Source: CBDDBH01 sp965225625
GTDB lineage: Bacteria; Pseudomonadota; Gammaproteobacteria; JADZEE01
Direction: 5' to 3'
Length of the DNA stretch: 64,000 nucleotides
Assembly (NCBI GenBank): GCA_965225625.1
Contig: CBDDBH010000030.1
Coordinates: forward strand, 263,425 to 327,424
A model generated the notes under the pieces. That model made no database searches and was not told where the DNA came from. It was given only the letters and a program-made list of their open reading frames with translations. Positions within the stretch are counted from its first letter, which is position 1. Each line of letters opens with the position of its first letter. Made by a program: the position numbers and the translations under genes. Shown here in pieces: positions 43,466-51,952 of the stretch.

Positions 43466-44257
43466 CGGTCGGGTGAGGATTGAACACGTTGATTTTTAAC
43501 GTAGCAACGTGTGTGTTCGCTTTCTTTGTCATCGTCGGCCAACATCCCATTGCCCTGTAAGAGGCAGCGATGTCCACATCACTTTTGTTGCGATAGGGGT
43601 TTCTGCCATGCCGCGCATACGGCTTTGTTTCATGTGCTTCATCATTAAGCTGTTGTGGGAACTACAACTGGCTCGTGAGTAACATTGAATTGTTGAGATA
43701 GACTTTCAAATGAATATCAACAGTCCGCCCCGCATACCACCCTGGATACTTGGTTAGGAATTCACAGTTTCCCTTTTTGTCAGTGATTTGTACGCTGCGT
43801 AGAAAACAACCGGCATCGCTCGGTTTCATGTGAGACCATTCTTCGGACGTAATCAATCTATCGGGATCGACATGGGGATAACCACCGTAAATACCAACGG
43901 CATTACAGAGCCAAATCTGTACCGCTGCGTCAGCGATGGGAACACATCGCCCAGTGTCAAATAGTTCAAATTCAGCAGCAAATCTTGGCCTTCCTGAGAC
44001 GCTCGGATGTCGCGTCCGCTATCGACGTCATCTAGATAATACGGCCCTTCTGCACCTGTTGCGGTAAATCTGCAATCGCCCATGCTCCACTCCGGTGGTA
44101 TGACTTTATCCGGCGACGGGTAGGTCACGGTTTCGGCCGCAAGAACGTTTAAGGGCGATAGTATTGTGGACGCACCCACGCCCACTGCGCCTCGTAGTAC
44201 ACGCCTAAGACGCGCTTCAAACTTTACAACGTCGTCTTCTGAGTTTTTCATCGTCAA
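43461..44257 (-). pseudogene. Intradiol ring-cleavage dioxygenase-like gene with a frameshift and a nonsense codon
   Basis: The N-terminal frame (44257-43853) has a twin-arginine-like signal region and GAEGPYYLDDVDSGRDIR. After a one-base loss near 43959 the protein continues in another frame as CVPIADAAVQIWLCNA, then GCFLRSVQITDKKGNCEF and YPGWYAGRTVDIHLKVYL. TAG at 43662-43664 interrupts LTSQL, and the same frame continues FPQQLNDEAHETKP to the stop at 43461. The Tyr and His iron ligands of the family are recognisable. An extracytoplasmic dioxygenase for catechol-like compounds is the likely original function. It now carries two lesions. Confidence 0.75.
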
Positions 44258-44316
44258 TCGCTCGGTGTTTCTCTGTCTAGAAATATAGCCTTTGGGCTAT
44301 GAAAAGCCAGATATCA

Positions 44317-44412
44317 GTCAGCCGCCTCCAACGCCGCTATCGACGCATCGTCGAGGTTCATTCTGGCAAGGAAGGCTTGGAAGTCGGTGTGGGCCATGAG
44401 TGCGGGGCCGTG
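44317..44412 (-). pseudogene. 3'-end remnant of the TolB/TPR gene (copy 2)
   Basis: The minus strand encodes GHGPALMAHTDFQAFLAR, then MNLDDASIAALEAAD and a stop. It matches the C terminus of the TPR gene ending at 48017 over about 95 bp, with small differences. No other part of that gene is present here. Confidence 0.75.
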
Positions 44413-44432
44413 GCATCACAAATCGGTGTCAC

Positions 44433-44810
44433 TCACACTTCGACAGTGCGCATCGTGTAGGCACGATCCGGATCCTTACTGCCCATTGTAACGAGCACTA
44501 CCGTGTTGTCTTGTACTGCCGTCTCCGTGTGGACTTGCCCTGGCTCGTACAGGTAGGTATCACCGGCTTCAAAAACTTGGTCTTCATGGCCGAGTGTTTC
44601 AACCCGAAGGGCTCCTTTCAATATAGTGATGATTAACCAACCTTTGTGTCTATGGGGCGTGAATTGAAAGCCTTTGCTAATTCTGAAGTAGCCAACCTCA
44701 TGAAGGCCATCGAATTCATCGAGCGTGAGGAAGCTGCCCTCCATCTTGGCACCACCTTCAACCTCTTCGGCCATCTCGCCTTCGAAGTCAGTACTAATAT
44801 ATCTGATCAT
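44433..44810 (-). CDS. Single-domain cupin protein
   Basis: A 125-residue cytoplasmic cupin. The metal-binding motifs are PHRHKGWLIITILKGALRV and AGDTYLYEPGQVHTETA, giving the usual His and Glu/His ligand set. Proteins of this size include dioxygenase-like, isomerase and regulatory cupins, and the substrate is unknown. CTGGAG just upstream of the ATG is a good ribosome site. The gene is intact, and it lies at the right edge of the catabolic island. Confidence 0.8.
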   Translation of the reverse strand: MIRYISTDFEGEMAEEVEGGAKMEGSFLTLDEFDGLHEVGYFRISKGFQFTPHRHKGWLIITILKGALRVETLGHEDQVFEAGDTYLYEPGQVHTETAVQDNTVVLVTMGSKDPDRAYTMRTVEV

Positions 44811-44967
44811 AATCGTCTCCAGTTATTGGGGCTAGGTTACGTGACTCATCGACTCGGTTTCACGGTGTCCTCCGCTCGTTTGGTGATAGGTAAGGATAGC
44901 TTACCGCACATGTATTACCCGGAACTTTCGGGTGGGGTCTCGTAGCGCAATCACTGGAGAGTAGATA

Positions 44968-45228
44968 ATGAACATGACAGACGTAGCAACCTGGACACAG
45001 TTAATCAGCTCGGCAGCGGTGCTGGTGACGCTGGTGTATTTATCGGCTCAGACAAAACAAACCGCGACGTAACTTGCATTTACCTTAGGCACACAACGGA
45101 ACCGTGCGCGATGGAATAGCATGGGCCGACTAATGTTTGCCCCGGCGTTTGTCGAGGTGGTGGATAAATTTCTAAAGGAGCAACCCTACACCGCAGACTT
45201 CCATCAACAACTGTTGGCCTGGAAATAG
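44968..45228 (+). pseudogene. B-family gene remnant (B2) with internal deletion
   Basis: It starts MNMTDVATWTQLISSAAV as in intact B4, stops after the membrane helix (TAA at 45070), and then shows the typical B-family end (FVEVVDKF, DFHQQLLAWK) up to the TAG at 45226. The middle of the gene is lost. B3 begins 21 nt later. Confidence 0.75.
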
Positions 45229-45249
45229 TCCAACCCTGGAGCAACAACT

Positions 45250-45741
45250 ATGAACATAATCAAAGTCGCAGCATGGAGTGAGTTAGTAAGTTCTATCGCG
45301 GTACTCGCCACATTGGTGTATCTGACCATTCAGGTGCAGCAGAATACGACCGCATTACGCGCACAGACCCATCACGCGATGTTCGATGGCGACCGGGACA
45401 TGCTGGCAACGCTGGTCAACAACCCGGAAATAGTCCGTGATTACCTCTCGGAGGAAGAATTGACACCGGACAGAAAAATACGCCTACACGTGCATTTAGT
45501 CGGACTGATGCGCTCGCGCGAGTTTCAGTGGCTTCAATACCAAAATGGCGTCCTGGATGAGGCGACCTGGGCTTCCTACAAAAATGTAATTCCGATTTCC
45601 CTGGGGCCAAAACGAAACCGGCAATGGTGGGCCGCAATCGGCCACCGGGCATACAACCCCGCGTTCGTCGACGAAGTGAATACGCTGCTTGATGACCGGC
45701 CAGACCCGCAGACGTGGGAGCAGGTGCTTGCGTTGAAATAG
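45250..45741 (+). CDS. B-family small membrane protein (B3)
   Basis: A 163-residue protein with one N-terminal transmembrane segment (about residues 10-27: LVSSIAVLATLVYLTIQV), followed by QQNTTALRAQTHHAM and a helical soluble part containing SREFQWLQYQNGVLDEATW. This architecture is common among uncharacterised proteins of marine gammaproteobacteria. The gene is intact. Paralogues lie at 47005 and, broken, at 43295, 44968 and 47518. Function is unknown. Confidence 0.8.
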   Translation: MNIIKVAAWSELVSSIAVLATLVYLTIQVQQNTTALRAQTHHAMFDGDRDMLATLVNNPEIVRDYLSEEELTPDRKIRLHVHLVGLMRSREFQWLQYQNGVLDEATWASYKNVIPISLGPKRNRQWWAAIGHRAYNPAFVDEVNTLLDDRPDPQTWEQVLALK

Positions 45742-45751
45742 GGCGGACCAT

Positions 45752-45800
45752 TTACTCCCTCGCCTCAGCCGCCTCCAACGCCGCTATCGACGCATCGTCG
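45752..45800 (-). pseudogene. 3'-end remnant of the TolB/TPR gene (copy 3)
   Basis: A 49-bp piece encodes DDASIAALEAAEARE plus stop on the minus strand, the same C terminus as the TPR gene ending at 48017. Similarity ends abruptly at 45800. Confidence 0.7.
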
Positions 45801-45832
45801 TTTTTGCAGCTCTAAGAAATGGCTTAGACGGT

Positions 45833-46333
45833 CTACGGCGAGTCTGCGCCTGCCAGCGTGTATCCGAGAGTCGCGCTCGGCATGATGTGCTCGTCAAAGT
45901 ATCGGCGGAATTCCGGGCTGAACCAGTGCTGGCGTGCGGCCCACCAAGTCATTGCCCCGGAGGTGCTCATCACATCCGCAAGGGTGCGCTTGAAACCATC
46001 CCAAAACGTCGGTTCTAGTGTCCCCGCGGCGAACTGATAGTAGCCGTTCTCAAATACCCGCATCAGATTATTCAGGATGGCATAGAACTGGAGTTTCTGA
46101 GGGCCCGATATCTCGGGGTTCTCGGCTCCCTGCAGCATGACAATCGCGGTGTCAGCACTGACCCACTGACTCACGACTTCGCGCAGCTCCTTCGCTACCG
46201 CTTGTCCGGCGCCCAGCCGAACGGCTTGCGCGTTCTGGCGCACCCCAAGCCCAACATAGATGAGCGATACGATGACCGCGATGCCCCCAAGTATCTCCGC
46301 GATGAATGACGCCTGTTCCAGAGTGATGTTCAT
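45833..46333 (-). CDS. B-like small membrane protein, diverged
   Basis: A 166-residue protein starting MNITLEQASFIAEILGGI after a GGGAGG ribosome site. It has one N-terminal helix (IVSLIYVGLGVRQNAQAVR) and a helical soluble domain with MRVFENGYYQFAAGTLEPTFW. It shares the layout of the B family but is clearly more distant and lies on the opposite strand. No function is known. Confidence 0.75.
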   Translation of the reverse strand: MNITLEQASFIAEILGGIAVIVSLIYVGLGVRQNAQAVRLGAGQAVAKELREVVSQWVSADTAIVMLQGAENPEISGPQKLQFYAILNNLMRVFENGYYQFAAGTLEPTFWDGFKRTLADVMSTSGAMTWWAARQHWFSPEFRRYFDEHIMPSATLGYTLAGADSP

Positions 46334-46529
46334 GTGCTGTCCTCCCGGCGGGTTGATGCCGGAAGGATAGCGCAGGCGGTGAACGCGTCGTACATTCCTG
46401 CCTGCTCGCCAAACGAGCGCACGTCTCAAGCGTGTAACGGGTTTAAATAACGCTCTGCTATTGAACAGATAGAAGAATGCCGAGCAGGGCGCTCGTTGCG
46501 GCTCGGTCCCTTTGCATAGATTTGTCCCA

Positions 46530-46555
46530 ATAGGCGCAGGATACTGGGCGGGACT
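46530..46555 (+). repeat. Conserved leader of the A genes (copy 2)
   Basis: This 26-bp stretch is identical to 42818-42843 and lies at nearly the same distance from gene A2 as copy 1 from A1. It could be part of a promoter or leader duplicated with the gene. Confidence 0.8.
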
Positions 46556-46579
46556 AACTACAGCAGAAGGAGAGTAACG

Positions 46580-46990
46580 ATGAGCGATTATGAACTGGTC
46601 GATTTATTCACCGAGCAACTGAATACGCTGCAATCGTCATTTATGGATTATGTGGCGGTGCTTTTTGCATTTCTCATCGCGGCATACTTGGTCGCCGCCA
46701 AGCTGGAGTCCAGAATGGTGACGGTCATCGTAGTCCTCTTCACGGTGGTGGCTCTTCAGCATGTACTCCCGATACTAGCGTCCGGAAGTGACTTTGCCGG
46801 CGTCGCCGGTCAAATAGCGCTACGAGCGACCAATGACTCCTCGAGTGTCAATTGGCACGGTGCAGCGATGCCCTGGGGGCCAGTTGCCATATCAATAACA
46901 CGTTACAGCGCCGTCGTCGCCCTCATCGTCAGCTACATCGGCGGCCTCATCTTCTTTTTCCACCAACGCCGCGTGGGTCGGGCGCAATAA
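46580..46990 (+). CDS. Small three-helix membrane protein A2
   Basis: A 136-residue paralogue of A1, sharing the start MSDYELVDLFTE and the end HQRRVGRAQ. It has three hydrophobic segments: VAVLFAFLIAAYLVAA, VTVIVVLFTVVAL and VALIVSYIGGLIFFF. An AGAAGGAGAG ribosome site precedes the ATG. Gene B4 follows after 14 nt, so A2 and B4 are probably co-expressed and may work together at the membrane (inference). No known family. Confidence 0.78.
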   Translation: MSDYELVDLFTEQLNTLQSSFMDYVAVLFAFLIAAYLVAAKLESRMVTVIVVLFTVVALQHVLPILASGSDFAGVAGQIALRATNDSSSVNWHGAAMPWGPVAISITRYSAVVALIVSYIGGLIFFFHQRRVGRAQ

Positions 46991-47004
46991 CAGGAGCGAA
47001 TAAA

Positions 47005-47496
47005 ATGAACATGACAGACGTAGCAACCTGGGGGCAGTTAATCAGCTCGGCAGCGGTGCTGGTGACGCTGGTGTATCTATCCATTCAGACGCGGCAGACA
47101 GCGATACTGTTGAAGTCGGAGTCGCGGCAATCGATGCTGGATGCAGACCTTCAGATTTTGTCGAGATACACGGAGCGGCCGACTATTCTCAGCGACCATT
47201 TCAGCGAAGGCGAAATATCCATGGAAAGCAAAATACGGCTATGGTCGTTTTTGATGGCGTTCATGCGTACCCGCGAACATCACTGGTTTCAGTACAAAAA
47301 CGGCGCACTGGACCATGATGCATGGATGGCCTATCAACAGGCCATCCCTGTTGAGTTAGGTGCCGAACGAGCCCGTTCGTGGTGGACCGGCATGGGGCGC
47401 GACCAAATGACCCCGCCATTCGCCGAACTGGTGGATACCCTGATTGCCGACCCTGTCCGCGTCGACTGGCATCAACAATTGGTTGACTGGAAATAA
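47005..47496 (+). CDS. B-family small membrane protein (B4)
   Basis: A 163-residue protein with MNMTDVATWGQLISSAAV leading into one transmembrane helix, then RQSMLDADLQILSRYTE and a helical domain (TREHHWFQYKNGALDHDAW). It is intact and lies directly after A2 with a CAGGAG ribosome site. B5, a broken tandem copy, follows 21 nt later. Function unknown. Confidence 0.8.
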   Translation: MNMTDVATWGQLISSAAVLVTLVYLSIQTRQTAILLKSESRQSMLDADLQILSRYTERPTILSDHFSEGEISMESKIRLWSFLMAFMRTREHHWFQYKNGALDHDAWMAYQQAIPVELGAERARSWWTGMGRDQMTPPFAELVDTLIADPVRVDWHQQLVDWK

Positions 47497-47517
47497 CCCA
47501 ACCAAGGAATAACAACC

Positions 47518-48008
47518 ATGAACATAACCAAAGTCGCAGCATGGAGTGAGATAGTCAGTTCAGTGGCTATATTGGCTACGTTGGCATATCTGGCGATGCA
47601 GGTGCAGCAGAATACGACGGCTGTCAGGGCGGAAATCTGACAATCAATGCTGGAGAGCGCGCAACGCACGCTTGGCACCGTTACCGCGCACCCGGAAATA
47701 TTCCTTGATTTGGCCTCTGATGAGGAACTCTCACCGGAAAGCAAGGTGCGTATTCATACACAATTGACCCGTGTGATGCGCGCCCGCGAGTTCGAGTGGC
47801 TGCAGTACCAAAACGGCTTGTTAGATAAAGCGGCTTGGCGCTCCTATGACAGCATTATTCCGCTGCTGCTAACGACAGGCGCGCCCACCGCTGGTGGCGA
47901 CAAGTGGGACACATGGGATACGACCCCGCGTTCATCCAACTCGCGGATGACTTGGTCGCAGGCAAACCTGATTCTGGATACTTCGACAAGATTATTGCGT
48001 GGGAATAG
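47518..48008 (+). pseudogene. B-family gene (B5) with a nonsense codon and a frameshift
   Basis: It begins MNITKVAAWSEIVSSVAI as in the B genes. TGA at 47638-47640 interrupts between VRAEI and QSMLESAQ, and the same frame continues until about 47875. There one base appears to be missing, and the end (RAHRWWRQVGHMGYDPAF to KIIAWE) is in another frame, stopping at 48006-48008. Two lesions make it nonfunctional unless they are sequence errors. Confidence 0.78.
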
Positions 48009-48016
48009 CGGGTTAC

Positions 48017-49826
48017 TTACTCCCCCGCCTCAGCCGCCTCTAACGCCGCTATCGACGCATCGTCGAGGTTCATTTTGGCGAGGAACGCTTGGAAGTCGGG
48101 GTCGGCCATGAGGGTCGGGCCGTGGCCTTGAGTATACGGCGGGTACGAGGTTACGAACGAGCGAGCGTAAACGATGCCAAATGCTCCCTTCTCGAAACTG
48201 CGGTTGAACAAAGTTACCGCTTCGTCTAGATGCCCTAACCCCGACGCTGCGTACCCAAGGGTAAGCCACAGAGACGGTGATTTGTTCGCGCCACTTTCGG
48301 CAATTCGCCGTCCCTCATCGTAGACCGACTGCGCCTTGGCTACATTGCCACGAAGAACTTCCAGTTCAACCCGCTCCATCACCGTATACTGATAAGCGTT
48401 CGGGGCTTTCATACTTTCTAAATGTGTAAGCGGTGTTTTCGCTTTGTTCAGTTGTCCCGCGTTGAGATGTGTTTGAGCAAGAACGACAAGTGCGAATACG
48501 TGGTCAGGCGCAGCGTTGAGTACTGCCGTGAGGGAGTTAATAGCTTCTTCACGCTCGCCAGCAAAATTATGACAAAAGCCGAGCAGCCATTTAATCCTGA
48601 GATTCAAGGGGTCGGCTTGCTCCGCTCCGCTGAGTATTGCGATTGCCTGGTCGTACTGGCCGAGCGCCGCAAGATACGGCCAGACATAGGTTTGCAAACA
48701 TACGTCGTCAACCTTCCCGTCGTGTGTCGCAGCTTGAAATAGTTTTCCCGCCTCAGCCCAGTCCTAATCTGAAAACATCGTGTCATGTCCCTTTGCACAT
48801 AGCGCCTCACTGTGTGATGGCTCCAATGCCAGGGCCCGCGAGTAGGCTCGTTTGATGGCCGATGCTAACGTTGTGTAGGGTGTAAACGGATGTTGCAGTA
48901 TGTGCGCGAAAGCGAGATAGGCGTGAGCATCGGCATAATTGTCGTCAGCCTCAATCGCATGGCTGAAGTATTCGACGCCGCGTTGAAACCCGTCTGCGGT
49001 TCCGGCAACCAATGCCTCCTTGCCGCGCAGATGCCAGTCATAGGCTTCACGATTGCTCGTCCCTATATCTATCAAGGAGCTTCCCGCTGCAATACCTAGC
49101 TCGACTTTGAGTGCATCAACGACTGCTTTAGCAATCTCATCCTGCACCACAAAGATGTCTGTGAGTTCGCGGTCGTAAGACTCCGACCATAGATGAAATC
49201 CATCCTCGACATTGATTAACTGCGCCGTGATGCGTAATCGGTCGCCTGCTTTTCTAATACTGCCTTCCAGAACGTGATTGACGTTGAGTTTGTCGCCAAC
49301 CACATCGACGCTTTGTCCCCGCAAGGTAAACGCTGAGGTTCTGGCAGCCACACGTAACTCTGGCAGCTTCACCAGCGCGTTGAGTATTTCCTCGGCCACA
49401 CCGTCCCCAAAATACCCCTGGTCACCCGCTGCACTCATATCCTCAAACGGCAGCACCGCGATGGACTTTTCCTCAACTACCACGACGGGTTCGGTGGCAG
49501 GTTGAGTGACTGCTACTGGAGGGGCAACGGCGGCCGCTTCAGACTCAATCGCTGGACCACGCGTCACGAAAAACATAATTGCTGCACCAGCCAGTAACCC
49601 GATACCGGCCACGGTGGCTGTCTGCCAGTGCACCCAAGCTACAGCCAGCGTGATGTAACCCGGCTACAAGAAACCAGAATATGGACTTCTGAAACGACAG
49701 CGAACACTCAAAGGGCGGACAAGTAGTGTCTACGACCTGCCACAGCACCCATGCGACGGCCAGATACCCCGCCGTGATGCGGAACATCTTGCGGTGCACT
49801 AACTGCTGGATGATGGAGTCGGCCAA
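48017..49826 (-). pseudogene. TolB-like/TPR protein with frameshift and nonsense codon (parent of the 3' remnants)
   Basis: This gene of about 600 codons is in three pieces. The N-terminal part (49826 to about 49656) has HRKMFRITAGYLAVAWVLWQ. An extra base near 49656 shifts the frame into VHWQTATVAGIGLLAGA. The middle carries the TolB/FlgO-like domain (KSIAVLPFEDMSAAGDQGY, VLEGSIRKAGDRLRITAQL) and TPR-like helices to the TAG at 48764-48766, where a Trp codon is expected (SD*DWAEAGKLF). The rest (48763-48017) is TPR repeats ending AALEAAEAGE. Such proteins usually carry an N-terminal cyclase or HTH domain, but here only membrane segments are seen. A TTG at 49826 is the tentative start. Confidence 0.8.
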
Positions 49827-50077
49827 GCGATGCCCCCCGGAATGCTGGCCAGTGAATCGTACCGCAGTACAGGTTTGGCTGGATTATGTCTGGCTCGTCA
49901 AACCTCCGCGTGTCTTACGCACGTAACCGACCCGTAGACTTGCTGAACCCGCTTGCCATAGACCCCGTGTGCTACTGCGGTGTAAGGTCATCGCGAGAAC
50001 GGCCCGTGTTTTGCAAGTCCTGCGGGTAGTCTGAGCAGAGCCCAGCGCTGAACGGCGGGATACCGGAGAGTCAAGCA

Positions 50078-51025
50078 ATGGCAACCAAAGCCCCTGAGGA
50101 TGAACACGCTGTGCTGACGGGTGAGGAGGCGCAACGGCTGCTGACAATGAGCCCAGCGGTCCACTATGTCGGCGTGGTCGGGCGTGATTATGCCTCTTCT
50201 TATATCAGCGCAAGCGTCTACGATCAGCTCGGCTACACGCCCGAGGCGTTCATGGAAGACTCTGACTTCTTTGCGAACCACATCCATCCTGAGGACAGGG
50301 AACGGGTTTTAAAAAAGCTCTCGGCTATCAGTCTTTCACAGAACGACCATAACTCTATGGAATATCGTTTCCTGCATGCAGACGGTAGTTATCGGTGGAT
50401 GCATGACGAGTTGAACATTGTTCGGGATGACGCGGGTAACCCGCAGGAAGGCATCGGTTACTGGATAGAGATCACCGAGCGCAAGGAGACGGAAGAGGCG
50501 CTGCGCAAGGCGCACGAGGAGATGACGCGCCTGGCGATTCACGACGAGCTGACCGGATTGTACAATCGGCGCGAGCTGCTGAACCGATTGGCGCAGGAAG
50601 TACAGCGGTCCCAGCGCTATCAGCATTCGGTGGCGTTGGTGATGCTGGACCTAGACCATTTCAAGGCGATCAATGACACCTACGGGCATCCGGTCGGAGA
50701 CGAGGCGTTGCGTCGCGTAGGCTTGGCTATTTCCGAGTGCGGGCGCGATATCGATACGGCCGCTCGCTACGGGGGAGAGGAATTCAGTATTCTTCTTCCA
50801 GAGACGAATGTCGACAGTGCGTTGGTTGTCGCTGAGCGGGTGTGTAACTCAATCGCTTCGCTGTCGATACCCGTAGCTCCTGAAACGACGGTCAACGTCA
50901 CCGCCAGCATCGGGATCGCGACGTTCCCGGATCACAGTGACTCTGAGCAAACGCTGCTCAGTGCAGCTGATGCGGCACTCTATGAAGCCAAGCACTCGGG
51001 CCGGAACCGCGTGTGTGTCAGGTAA
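50078..51025 (+). CDS. PAS-GGDEF diguanylate cyclase
   Basis: A 315-residue cytoplasmic protein. A PAS_3 domain (about 25-135) with HPEDRERVLKK, YRFLHADGSYRWM and WIEITERK is followed by a GGDEF domain (about 150-315) with DELTGLYNRRELL and the active-site motif GGEEF. The inhibitory site RDID lies five residues before the motif, so product inhibition by c-di-GMP is expected. It makes c-di-GMP from GTP in response to an unknown PAS signal. It is the only GGDEF domain in the window with all key residues. Confidence 0.92.
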   Translation: MATKAPEDEHAVLTGEEAQRLLTMSPAVHYVGVVGRDYASSYISASVYDQLGYTPEAFMEDSDFFANHIHPEDRERVLKKLSAISLSQNDHNSMEYRFLHADGSYRWMHDELNIVRDDAGNPQEGIGYWIEITERKETEEALRKAHEEMTRLAIHDELTGLYNRRELLNRLAQEVQRSQRYQHSVALVMLDLDHFKAINDTYGHPVGDEALRRVGLAISECGRDIDTAARYGGEEFSILLPETNVDSALVVAERVCNSIASLSIPVAPETTVNVTASIGIATFPDHSDSEQTLLSAADAALYEAKHSGRNRVCVR

Positions 51026-51952
51026 ACGTTGAGGGGTGGTTATTTGCATCGAAAAGTGACCCACGTGTAAACCCTTTCCGCTGCAGACAAATGCTAGATG
51101 TGGCGTTTAAGTATGATCAGGCGCCCGGGGTTATCGAGAACACCGAGCGTAACTATCAGTCCAGTCAACATTCCGAAAAGAAGCAGTCGACACGCGACGT
51201 GTCTCAGTCGCCTAAATGGCGAAGACGAAGCGGGTAATTACCCCGGTATTTTTGGGATTAATTTTGGGAAGGTTTAACAGCGACTCTTGCAGAACGACTG
51301 TAAGCCATTGAATTTATTATGTGCGGAAAGCGGTTTTGGACCGATAAGCAGGGGTTTTTCAGTCCCTGTAAGACTATAGCCGACAAGTAACTGCAACTAA
51401 TTACAACAGATGAAACAGAGCGTTACAACAACGGCAACTGTCGTCAACACTGCACTTTATTGGTGACGCTGGTCCAAATTTGGACCAAGTTAAATCCGGT
51501 TCCCACCGTTACGCGGAATGTTCCATATATATAATGTGTGGAAGTCGTCTCTGACCTGGCAGGTCATTCCATTAGCAGCTCAAGTAAACCGTCAGCCCAA
51601 GTTCGGATTTAGGCGTGACGTAGGTCGGTTTGCTTCAGCAGCCGTAGGTCGCTTCGCGGCCAACTCCGGCCGGTCATTAGATCGAGAAAGCGCGGCAACG
51701 AACGGCCGCTATCGAGAGCGTTACTCCAGCAGCTGCAACCATGACATTGCCGTGTTGGGTTGGAGTTGGCGTCTTGTGGATTGGAACCCACATTATACTA
51801 CCGAAGGTTGGTAAACTGAGCGCCGTTGGCCATCCAACTGATCAATCGCCGGGATTACGGCGTTGTCCAATGCGGCGGTATCATACAGGTCAACCCTCAT
51901 ACTTACAGGAGCTGTTCATTTGTAATGACTGGGTTGAAGCCAGGCTCGGCCG
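51026..51952. other. Non-coding gap between the PAS-GGDEF and histidine-kinase genes
   Basis: About 930 bases between convergent genes show no credible coding sequence. The gap contains a 16-bp palindrome (51471-51486) followed by AT-rich promoter-like sequence, and a GC-rich stretch near 51640-51720 with GGCC-rich short repeats resembling intergenic repeat debris. Only short random frames are open. Confidence 0.5.
51471..51486. promoter_or_regulatory. 16-bp perfect palindrome GGTCCAAATTTGGACC
   Basis: A perfect palindrome with an AT core lies about 40 nt upstream of CATATATATAATG, which could hold a -10 box. It could be an operator of a small transcript or of a lost gene. No regulated gene can be named. 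Confidence 0.35.

Noticed and set aside
37784..48766. Amber codon reassignment or suppression, since TAG interrupts the MDR, intradiol dioxygenase and TPR genes
   Set aside because: The inferred original residues differ (Tyr, Tyr, Trp). TAA and TGA interruptions are equally present, and intact genes use TAG as a normal stop. Ordinary decay explains it.
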